Notes under the pieces: generated by a model
Told to the model about the DNA's origin: nothing
Databases searched by the model: none
What the model saw: only the letters and a program-made list of their open reading frames with translations
Position numbers and translations under genes: made by a program
Source: CAYRGG01 sp964423745
GTDB lineage: Bacteria; Pseudomonadota; Gammaproteobacteria; Competibacterales; Competibacteraceae
Direction: 5' to 3'
NCBI GenBank assembly: GCA_964423745.1
Contig: CAYRGG010000131.1
Location: 1-5,320, forward strand
DNA length: 5,320 nt
Shown: one piece after another, positions 1 to 5,320 of the stretch
How the letters are laid out: the number at the start of each line of letters is the position of its first letter
Position numbering within the stretch: position 1 is the stretch's first letter

Positions 1-1087
1 CCTGAAACATCTTACTGGCAATGCCTGCGTGAGAGCGCATACCCACGCCTACCAGCGAGATTTTGACGATCTTATCGTCGCCGACCACTTCACGAGCACC
101 CAACTCCTTGGCTTGAATGTTCAGAATTTCCAGAGATCGCGCATAATCAGAGCGATGTATTGTAAAGGTGAAATCCGTCGTCCCATCTTGCCCTACATTC
201 TGCACGATCATATCGACTTCAATATTCTCATCGGCGATGGATCCTAATATCTTGAACGCCACACCGGGCCGATCTGGCACTCCAAGAACGGTTAGTTTTG
301 CTTCATCCCGGCTGAAGGCAATTCCGGAAATGAGGGCTTCTTCCATCAACTGTTTTTCCTCAAAGGTAATTAAAGTACCGTTTCCTTCTTCGAAGGAAGA
401 CAATACCCGCAAAGGAACATTGTACTTACCCGCAAACTCTACTGCGCGAATTTGCAGGACTTTAGATCCTAGGCTGGCCAGTTCTAACATCTCCTCAAAG
501 GTAATTTGTTCCATGCGGCGCGCCTGAGGCACCACCCTGGGGTCTGTCGTGTAAACGCCATCCACATCGGTGAAAATCTGACATTCAGACGCCTTAAGAG
601 CAGCCGCCAAGGCCACTGCGGTGGTGTCAGAGCCACCTCGCCCTAGGGTTGTGATATTGCCGTGTTCATCAATACCCTGAAAACCCGCCACCACGACAAC
701 CCTACCCGCTTCCAAGTCGGCATGAATATGGCCAGCCTCAATATCCCGGATACGCGCCTTATTGTAGACACTATCGGTCAGGATATGAACTTGCGAACCC
801 GTATAGGAGCGGGCTCCACAGCCGCGCTTCTCAAGGGCCATACTGAGGAGCGCAATGGTGACTTGTTCGCCGGTAGCTAACAACACATCCAATTCTCGCG
901 GGGCAGGACGCAAGGTTATGGCGCGAGCTAGACCCAATAAACGGTCGGTTTCGCCACTCATGGCGGACACTACCACCACAACCTGATGACCGCGATTACG
1001 ATATGAAATAACCTTTTCGGCTATTGTTTCAATACGTTCAATACTGCCTACGGAAGTACCTCCGTATTTTTGAACAATAAGAGACAT
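1..1087 (-). CDS. lysC: Aspartokinase, LysC type with C-terminal ACT domains (3' end cut by window)
   Basis: This enzyme phosphorylates L-aspartate with ATP to 4-phospho-aspartate, the first step toward lysine, threonine, methionine and diaminopimelate in the cytosol. The frame is open from ATG at 1087 to the window edge, giving 362 residues of a usual length near 410, so about 45-50 C-terminal residues lie outside. The amino-acid kinase domain covers about residues 2-230. It carries KYGGTSVG (7-14), SAMSGETDRL (41-50), TGEQVT (72-77), GRGGSDTT (149-156) and FTDVDGVYTTDPR (172-184). The first ACT domain starts near 265 (LTVLGVPDRPGVA, then VDMIVQNV and GTTDFTFT). A second begins near 342 (KISLVGVGMRSHAG) and is cut. 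By family knowledge these ACT domains bind lysine and/or threonine for feedback inhibition. The sequence is very close to the Pseudomonas enzyme as I recall it. No fused homoserine dehydrogenase is visible in the part seen. The gene follows alaS by 56 bases. No good Shine-Dalgarno sequence precedes the ATG, but the start fits the conserved N-terminus. Confidence 0.96.
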   Translation of the reverse strand, partial: MSLIVQKYGGTSVGSIERIETIAEKVISYRNRGHQVVVVVSAMSGETDRLLGLARAITLRPAPRELDVLLATGEQVTIALLSMALEKRGCGARSYTGSQVHILTDSVYNKARIRDIEAGHIHADLEAGRVVVVAGFQGIDEHGNITTLGRGGSDTTAVALAAALKASECQIFTDVDGVYTTDPRVVPQARRMEQITFEEMLELASLGSKVLQIRAVEFAGKYNVPLRVLSSFEEGNGTLITFEEKQLMEEALISGIAFSRDEAKLTVLGVPDRPGVAFKILGSIADENIEVDMIVQNVGQDGTTDFTFTIHRSDYARSLEILNIQAKELGAREVVGDDKIVKISLVGVGMRSHAGIASKMFQ

Positions 1088-1131
1088 CGTATTTTTGCTG
1101 CGGAAAGTGTTAGTTGAATAAGTAAGGGAGT

Positions 1132-1160
1132 GTTATATATAATTCAGAACACTCGGGAAA
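1132..1160 (-). promoter_or_regulatory. Weak candidate sigma-70 promoter for lysC
   Basis: Reading the minus strand, TATAAC (1137 to 1132) matches the -10 consensus at five of six positions. TTTCCC (1160 to 1155) lies 17 bases upstream and matches the -35 consensus at only three of six. The -35 element falls inside the last codons of alaS. The -10 lies in an A/T-rich palindromic stretch, TTATATATAA (1133-1142), which could yield chance matches. It would give lysC a transcript of its own besides readthrough from alaS. This is a pattern match only. Confidence 0.25.
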
Positions 1161-3759
1161 TTTGCTGGCGAACCCATTCCGGCACAGCGTTTAAAGCCCC
1201 ATCTAAGCGAGTAGGGTCATTACCGCCAGCTTGGGCAAGATCGGCCCGGCCACCGCCTTTACCACCCACTTGTTGAGCCACCAGATTGACCAAATCACCT
1301 GCCTTGAGCCGATCTGTCTGATCAGTCGTCACCCCTGCAACAAGCCTTACCTTACCGTTTTCCACGGCAGAAAGCAGTACCACAGCGGTTTTAAGCTTAT
1401 TTTTTAGCTGATCCACCGTATCTCGAAGGGTTTTTGAGTCAGCGCCCTCTAGGCGTGCCGCTAAGACCTTAATACCTTCTATCTCAATAGCTTGATTCAT
1501 AAGATCACTACCCTGACTACCGGCTAGCTTGGTTTTGAGCTGTTCCACCTCTTTTTCTAAGCGACGCGCTTTGCTCACCAGCTGCTGAACTTTCTCGTCC
1601 ACGTTAACAACGTCTGCTTTGACTAATTCAGCTACTTGACCGAGGCGATTTTGCAAATTTTCTACGTAGTCCACTGCGCCCTCGCCGGTGACTGCCTCGA
1701 TACGGCGAATCCCAGACGCCACACCGCTTTCGGAAATAATTTTGAATAACCCAATGTCGCCAAGACGCTGCACATGGGTGCCACCACACAGTTCTATGGA
1801 AAACTCTCCCATATGCAACACCCGCACTTGATCATCGTATTTTTCACCAAATAACGCCACGGCGCCTGTTTGTAAGGCGTCATCAAAAGCCATAGTGCGT
1901 GTCTCTACAGGGACATTAGTGCGTATTTGGACATTGACTAACCGTTCGATGGTCTCGATTTGATCTGCTTTGAGGGGTTCAAAATGAGAAAAGTCGAAAC
2001 GTAAACGTTCCGCTTCCACAAGGGAGCCTTTTTGGGTCACATGGGCGCCCAATACTTGCCGCAATGCCGCATGCAAAAGATGGGTAGCGGAATGATTTAA
2101 AGCAGTCGCCTGACGTTTGGGGATGTCCACCTGAGCCTGAACGGTGTCGCCAACCCGCAAGACCCCATGACGCATTTGACCCACATGGACATGTACGCCA
2201 TCACCCTGTTTTTGGGTGTCCGTTACCGCAAACTCAGCCGATAATAATGTACGTATAAAACCCCTGTCACCCACTTGACCACCCGCTTCCGCGTAAAACG
2301 GCGTCCTGGCTAGAATAACGCCACCTTCGACGCCTTCCTCCAAGGTTTCCACCGGTTGCCCATCTTTAAGCAACGCCATGACCTTAGATTCTTGTTCTAG
2401 ATACTCGTAACCTGCAAAATCGGTGCGTACTTTTACCGCCAGATCCACATCTTGTTTAAGACTGAATTGACTTGACGCCCGAGCGCGCTCACGTTGCGCC
2501 GCCATATGCTCTTCAAAACCAGCCATATCTAACGTCAAATCCCGTTCCCGGGCAATGTCAGCGGTTAGATCCACAGGAAACCCATAGGTATCATAAAGAC
2601 GAAATACTGTCTCACCCGGTAAAACCGTCCCCGTCAAGTCGTTGATGGACTGTTCCAGAACCCGCATACCGTGTTGCAAGGTTTCGGCAAACCGCTCTTC
2701 TTCTTGAATAATGACCCGTTTGACCTGCTCTTGGGCATTCTGTAATTCAGGATAAGCATCACCCATTTCAACAACCAGGGGATCGACTAATTTATAAAAG
2801 AAGGCTCCTGAGGCGCCTAATTTATACCCGTGACGCATGGCGCGGCGCATAATACGGCGCAACACATAACCTCGCCCTTCATTAGAGGGTAAAACACCGT
2901 CGACGATAAGAAACGCAGTCGCCCGAATGTGATCTGCGATGACTTTCAGAGAACTGTCGCTCAAATCACTATGGTCTACGATGTCTCCCGCCGCTTCGAT
3001 CAGCCTACGAAACAAATCGATGTCATAGTTATTGTGTACGCCTTGGAGCACAGCAGCCAACCGCTCTAAACCCATACCGGTATCTACGGAGGGTTTTGGT
3101 AACGGATGCAAGGTCCCATCGGCTGCGCGATCGTACTGCATAAAAACTAGATTCCAAATTTCGATATAACGATCACCGTCCTCCTCAGGGGTGCCCGGTG
3201 GTCCACCAGGCACCTGGGGACCATGATCGTAAAAAATTTCTGTACAAGGTCCACAAGGGCCTGTCTCACCCATGGACCAAAAATTGTCTTTAGCGCCAAT
3301 ACGGGAAAACCGCGCTGGATCAATGCCAATATCGTTAAGCCATATGGACTCTGCTTCTTGGTCTTCTTCAAACACGGTTACCCACAATTTTTGGGGTGGT
3401 AAATGCAACGTACCGACGAGAAAATCCCAAGCATAACAAATGGCGTCGGCTTTAAAATAATCACCAAAACTAAAATTCCCTAACATTTCAAAGAGAGTGT
3501 GGTGACGAGCCGTATAACCGACATTTTCTAAATCATTGTGTTTGCCGCCTGCCCGTACACAACGTTGAACGGTTGTCGCCCGCGCTGAAGGGCGCTGGTC
3601 GCGTCCTGTAAAGACGTCTTTAAACTGGACCATACCAGCATTGGTAAACAAAAGCGTTGGGTCATTGGCGGGCACTAAAGAGCTACTCCGCATGACCTGA
3701 TGGCCACGGGCTTGAAAAAAACTCAGGAAGGATTTGCGAAGTTCAGCACTGCTGGTCAT
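1144..3759 (-). CDS. alaS: Alanine--tRNA ligase (alanyl-tRNA synthetase)
   Basis: This class II synthetase charges tRNA-Ala with alanine and hydrolyses mischarged Ser- or Gly-tRNA-Ala in the cytosol. It is complete at 871 residues (E. coli 876). The catalytic domain includes SSLVPANDPTLLFTNAG (26-42), RCVRAGGKHNDLENVG (66-81), TARHHTLFEMLGNFSFGDYF (83-102) and VDTGMGLERLAAVLQG (225-240). Asn293 and Asp390 align with E. coli Asn303 and Asp400, which read the G3:U70 pair of tRNA-Ala. The editing domain keeps all zinc ligands: His556 and His560 (HSATH), then Cys658 and His662 (CGGTH). A coiled-coil-like stretch at about 723-745 leads to the C-terminal domain with the glycine-rich GGKGGGRADLAQAGG (832-846). 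The start fits the family N-terminus, and an AAGAG element (3768-3772) lies 8 bases before the ATG. The gene begins 33 bases after recX with no evident promoter between, so cotranscription is likely. It is about seven residues shorter than E. coli before DNFW (158-161), an ordinary loop difference. Confidence 0.99.
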   Translation of the reverse strand: MTSSAELRKSFLSFFQARGHQVMRSSSLVPANDPTLLFTNAGMVQFKDVFTGRDQRPSARATTVQRCVRAGGKHNDLENVGYTARHHTLFEMLGNFSFGDYFKADAICYAWDFLVGTLHLPPQKLWVTVFEEDQEAESIWLNDIGIDPARFSRIGAKDNFWSMGETGPCGPCTEIFYDHGPQVPGGPPGTPEEDGDRYIEIWNLVFMQYDRAADGTLHPLPKPSVDTGMGLERLAAVLQGVHNNYDIDLFRRLIEAAGDIVDHSDLSDSSLKVIADHIRATAFLIVDGVLPSNEGRGYVLRRIMRRAMRHGYKLGASGAFFYKLVDPLVVEMGDAYPELQNAQEQVKRVIIQEEERFAETLQHGMRVLEQSINDLTGTVLPGETVFRLYDTYGFPVDLTADIARERDLTLDMAGFEEHMAAQRERARASSQFSLKQDVDLAVKVRTDFAGYEYLEQESKVMALLKDGQPVETLEEGVEGGVILARTPFYAEAGGQVGDRGFIRTLLSAEFAVTDTQKQGDGVHVHVGQMRHGVLRVGDTVQAQVDIPKRQATALNHSATHLLHAALRQVLGAHVTQKGSLVEAERLRFDFSHFEPLKADQIETIERLVNVQIRTNVPVETRTMAFDDALQTGAVALFGEKYDDQVRVLHMGEFSIELCGGTHVQRLGDIGLFKIISESGVASGIRRIEAVTGEGAVDYVENLQNRLGQVAELVKADVVNVDEKVQQLVSKARRLEKEVEQLKTKLAGSQGSDLMNQAIEIEGIKVLAARLEGADSKTLRDTVDQLKNKLKTAVVLLSAVENGKVRLVAGVTTDQTDRLKAGDLVNLVAQQVGGKGGGRADLAQAGGNDPTRLDGALNAVPEWVRQQISRVF
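3190..3214 (-). repeat. 25-base near-perfect palindrome inside alaS
   Basis: The arms are GGTGCC/GGCACC outside and GGTGG/CCACC inside, with one unpaired centre base. The single mismatch between arms becomes a U-G wobble in the alaS mRNA, so the transcript could form about ten G/C-rich pairs around a short loop. It covers codons 183-190 (VPGGPPGT), a peptide also found in E. coli AlaS, so protein constraint explains part of it. Confidence 0.7.
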
Positions 3760-3792
3760 GGAGTAGGCTCTTTTTTCACCGTCTAAAATACA

Positions 3793-4230
3793 TCACAATG
3801 TTTTGAAAAGCTGTTTAATTTGCTCTAATGTGAAACCCCGCTGGCGTAGAAAGCGCATACGTTTGACTTCATCAGCCATACTTTCAATCTTTGTACTAGA
3901 CCAACGTTTGTAATGTAACTTAGCTAAGTTAGACATCCAATAATCATCTAATTTACTCAGTGTAGAAAAAATTATTGCCTCATCTATGCCGCGCTCGCGA
4001 AGTTCTCCATGAATTCGCAAAGGGCCATAGCCTTTGTCCGAACGGCCATGGGCATAAACCTCGGCGTAGCGAGCTTCATCGATGAGACCTTCGCCCACTA
4101 ATTGGTCTAGCAGCGCATCTATAGTAGGCAACATAACGCCTCGTTGGATCAACTTATGGCGCAGTTCCAAGCGCGAATGGTCGCGGCGAGCCAATAAGTT
4201 TAACGCCACATCCCGCGCTTTTTCAGGCAT
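3793..4230 (-). CDS. recX: Regulatory protein RecX
   Basis: RecX binds RecA filaments and, in characterised species, limits RecA recombinase and co-protease activity. The protein has 145 residues from the ATG at 4230 (E. coli 166). It shows the family's run of small helical repeats. These include ALNLLARRDHSRLELRHKL (9-27), GLIDEARYAEVYAHGRSDKGYGP (48-70, with the hallmark KGYGP), LRIHGELRERGI (71-82) and a C-terminal MRFLRQRGFTLEQIKQLF (125-142). An in-frame ATG at 4275 would add 15 residues and overlap recA by 35 bases. I prefer 4230 because family-like sequence starts just after it and the extra residues (TPWKANPKSRNPVT) look like an out-of-frame reading of the recA end. Neither start has a strong ribosome binding site, and GAGAG lies 11 bases before the longer one. 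The gene sits 10 bases after recA, consistent with translational coupling. The family call is firm and the start is uncertain. Confidence 0.93.
   Translation of the reverse strand: MPEKARDVALNLLARRDHSRLELRHKLIQRGVMLPTIDALLDQLVGEGLIDEARYAEVYAHGRSDKGYGPLRIHGELRERGIDEAIIFSTLSKLDDYWMSNLAKLHYKRWSSTKIESMADEVKRMRFLRQRGFTLEQIKQLFKTL
3916..3931. repeat. 16-base perfect palindrome inside recX
   Basis: TAACTTAGCTAAGTTA reads the same on both strands. It spans recX codons 100-105 (SNLAKL) within a stretch visibly richer in A/T than the flanking genes. No known operator was recognised. A perfect 16-base palindrome has roughly a one in twelve chance of turning up in a random window of this size, so it may be chance. 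Confidence 0.6.
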
Positions 4231-4240
4231 CGTTACCGGG

Positions 4241-5296
4241 TTACGACTCTTGGGGTTCGCTTTCCAGGGAGTCATCAGTCGCAGGACTCTCGAAAACCTG
4301 TTCAGGTTTCACAAAAAAATGAGCACGCAGTTTGTTTTCAAGCTCTTGGGCAAGGGCCTTGTTTTCACTTAAATAACTACGAACATTTTCTTTACCTTGA
4401 CCCAAACGATTATTGTCATAGCTGTACCAAGCGCCAGCCTTATTTAACAACCCTGTCTCAACACCCAGATCGATAATTTCACCTAATCGGGAAATACCTT
4501 CACCGTAAAGAATCTCAAATTCAGCTTGTCTAAAGGGCGGGGCTACCTTATTTTTGACAACCTTCACCCGGGTCTCGTTGCCCACCACTTCCTCGCCTTT
4601 TTTGACTGATCCAGTACGGCGGATATCTAAACGAACCGAGGCATAAAACTTTAAGGCATTACCACCCGTGGTGGTTTCTGGATTGCCAAACATGACGCCA
4701 ATCTTCATGCGTATTTGGTTGATAAATACAACTAACGTATTGGAACGTTTGATATTAGCGGTCAGTTTGCGTAACGCTTGGGACATGAGGCGAGCCTGGA
4801 GGCCCATATGGGAATCTCCCATATCCCCCTCGATTTCCGCTTTTGGGGTTAAGGCAGCCACTGAGTCGATAACCACGATGTCCACAGCTCCAGAACGCAC
4901 CAACATATCGGCAATTTCTAAAGCTTGCTCACCGGTATCGGGCTGCGACACTAAGAGATCATCCACATTGACGCGGAGTTTATTGGCATAGACGGGGTCT
5001 AGTGCGTGCTCAGCATCGATGAAAGCCGCCGTACCTCCTTGTTTTTGCGTTTCGGCGATCACTTGTAAAGCCAGCGTGGTCTTCCCAGAGGACTCTGGAC
5101 CGTAGATTTCCACCACCCGACCCTTGGGTAAGCCACCAACTCCCAAAGCGATATCGAGTCCCAATGAACCCGTTGATATAACTTCTATGTCCCGCACTAC
5201 ACCGCCATCACCCAAACGCATGACAGATCCTTTGCCAAATTGACGTTCTATTTGACTCAGAGCGGCTGTGAGGGCTTTTCGTTTACCGTCATCCAC
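4241..5296 (-). CDS. recA: Recombinase RecA (GTG start)
   Basis: RecA forms ATP-dependent filaments on single-stranded DNA, drives homologous pairing and strand exchange, and stimulates LexA self-cleavage in the SOS response. From the GTG at 5296 the protein has 351 residues (E. coli 353). It shows the N-terminal helix with QFGKGSVMRLG (19-29), Walker A GPESSGKT (66-73, Lys72), the catalytic glutamate in IDAEHALD (Glu96) and the Walker B aspartate in VVIDS (Asp144). Loop L1 is near 154-165 (EIEGDMGDSHMG), INQIRMKIG contains Gln194, and loop L2 includes NPETTTGGNA (205-214). The C-terminus ends in an acidic tail (DDSLESEPQES), as is usual. No intein or disruption is present. The frame stays open upstream to the window edge with another GTG at 5314. 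I chose 5296 because it aligns with E. coli RecA length and has GGAG upstream, whereas 5314 would add the unfamiliar WSFLY. An ATG overlapping this start is out of frame. The promoter and any LexA box are beyond the edge. Confidence 0.98.
   Translation of the reverse strand: MDDGKRKALTAALSQIERQFGKGSVMRLGDGGVVRDIEVISTGSLGLDIALGVGGLPKGRVVEIYGPESSGKTTLALQVIAETQKQGGTAAFIDAEHALDPVYANKLRVNVDDLLVSQPDTGEQALEIADMLVRSGAVDIVVIDSVAALTPKAEIEGDMGDSHMGLQARLMSQALRKLTANIKRSNTLVVFINQIRMKIGVMFGNPETTTGGNALKFYASVRLDIRRTGSVKKGEEVVGNETRVKVVKNKVAPPFRQAEFEILYGEGISRLGEIIDLGVETGLLNKAGAWYSYDNNRLGQGKENVRSYLSENKALAQELENKLRAHFFVKPEQVFESPATDDSLESEPQES
4806..4824 (-). repeat. 8-bp stem, 3-base loop inverted repeat in recA
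   Basis: ATATGGGA and TCCCATAT are perfect reverse complements separated by three bases. The repeat covers codons 158-164 (DMGDSHM) in the DNA-binding loop L1, whose protein sequence is strongly conserved. The recA mRNA could form a modest hairpin here. There is no following T-run, so it is not a terminator. Confidence 0.55.
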
Positions 5297-5306
5297 GTAT
5301 AAAAAA

Positions 5307-5310
5307 CTCC
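5307..5310 (-). promoter_or_regulatory. Ribosome binding site deciding the recA start
   Basis: GGAG on the minus strand, in the context TGTGGAGTT, lies 10 bases before the GTG at 5296, with an A/T-rich spacer TTTTTTATAC. The spacing is slightly long but usable. It is the only Shine-Dalgarno-like sequence near the recA 5' end. The competing GTG at 5314 lies upstream of this element, so the element cannot serve it. Confidence 0.6.
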
Positions 5311-5320
5311 ACACAAAAAA

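Noticed and set aside
29..880. Plus-strand open frames of 72-119 codons at 29-247, 168-527 and 662-880
   Set aside because: They lie opposite the intact lysC frame, and I recognise no family in their translations. They are antisense shadows.
3147..3371. Minus-strand 74-codon open frame within alaS
   Set aside because: It is an alternative frame inside conserved AlaS catalytic-domain codons and resembles no known protein.
3760..3792. A separate promoter or attenuator for alaS in the recX-alaS gap
   Set aside because: The gap is 33 bases and shows no convincing -10/-35 pair, hairpin or T-box-like element.
4294..4309. Inverted repeat AAACCTG/CAGGTTT beside a seven-base T-run near the recA 3' end, considered as a terminator
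   Set aside because: On the transcribed strand the T-run precedes the repeat rather than following it, the spacer is only two bases, and the sequence encodes the RecA C-terminal region. It is not an intrinsic terminator, nor a match to the LexA consensus.
4082..4372. Plus-strand 96-codon open frame spanning the recX/recA junction
   Set aside because: It is antisense to both real genes, with no recognisable domain and no clear ribosome binding site.
4661..4675. ACCACC/GGTGGT inverted repeat in recA
   Set aside because: It encodes TTTGG of the L2 loop. Repeated Thr (ACN) and Gly (GGN) codons give this pattern by themselves.
4668..4991. Plus-strand 107-codon open frame opposite recA
   Set aside because: It is a shadow of the highly conserved RecA core, and its composition follows recA codon structure.
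5085..5098. CCAGAG/CTCTGG inverted repeat in recA
   Set aside because: It falls on the Walker A codons (PESSG), has a two-base spacer and is explained by protein constraint.
1..5320. A novel defence, mobile or otherwise undescribed system
   Set aside because: Both strands are accounted for by four conserved housekeeping genes in a familiar order, with no unexplained gap larger than 56 bases.

Overview
The window is a compact, co-directional block of four housekeeping genes. All are on the minus strand, so transcription runs from high to low coordinates: recA (4241-5296), recX (3793-4230), alaS (1144-3759), then the first 362 codons of lysC (1-1087, cut by the window edge). This order is characteristic of gammaproteobacteria, where csrA and tRNA genes often follow lysC. 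RecA, AlaS and LysC all resemble the Escherichia/Pseudomonas forms, so a gammaproteobacterium is the best reading. Base composition looks near half G+C by eye, and I cannot name a genus. Nothing suggests a phage, plasmid, insertion sequence or recent transfer.

Right part (3793-5320): recA encodes the recombinase and SOS co-protease, and recX encodes its small modulator. Only 10 bases separate them if recX starts at the conserved Met, so there is no room for the intergenic terminator found between these genes in E. coli. recA most likely starts with GTG. Its promoter and any LexA operator lie outside the window. Middle (1144-3759): a full-length alanyl-tRNA synthetase with intact aminoacylation and editing motifs begins 33 bases after recX. 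Left (1-1143): a 56-base gap with a weak candidate promoter leads into lysC, a feedback-regulated aspartokinase. It lacks a clear ribosome binding site and has a possible internal start for a separate ACT-domain subunit.

The genes do not form a single pathway. recA and recX work together in recombination and repair, while alaS and lysC serve translation and aspartate-family amino acid synthesis. They probably share readthrough transcription. No gap exceeds 56 bases, and I saw no RNA gene, CRISPR array or mobile element. I found no undescribed system. What remains for a second look is small in scale: start-site choices, recA-recX coupling, and several strong inverted repeats inside coding sequence.
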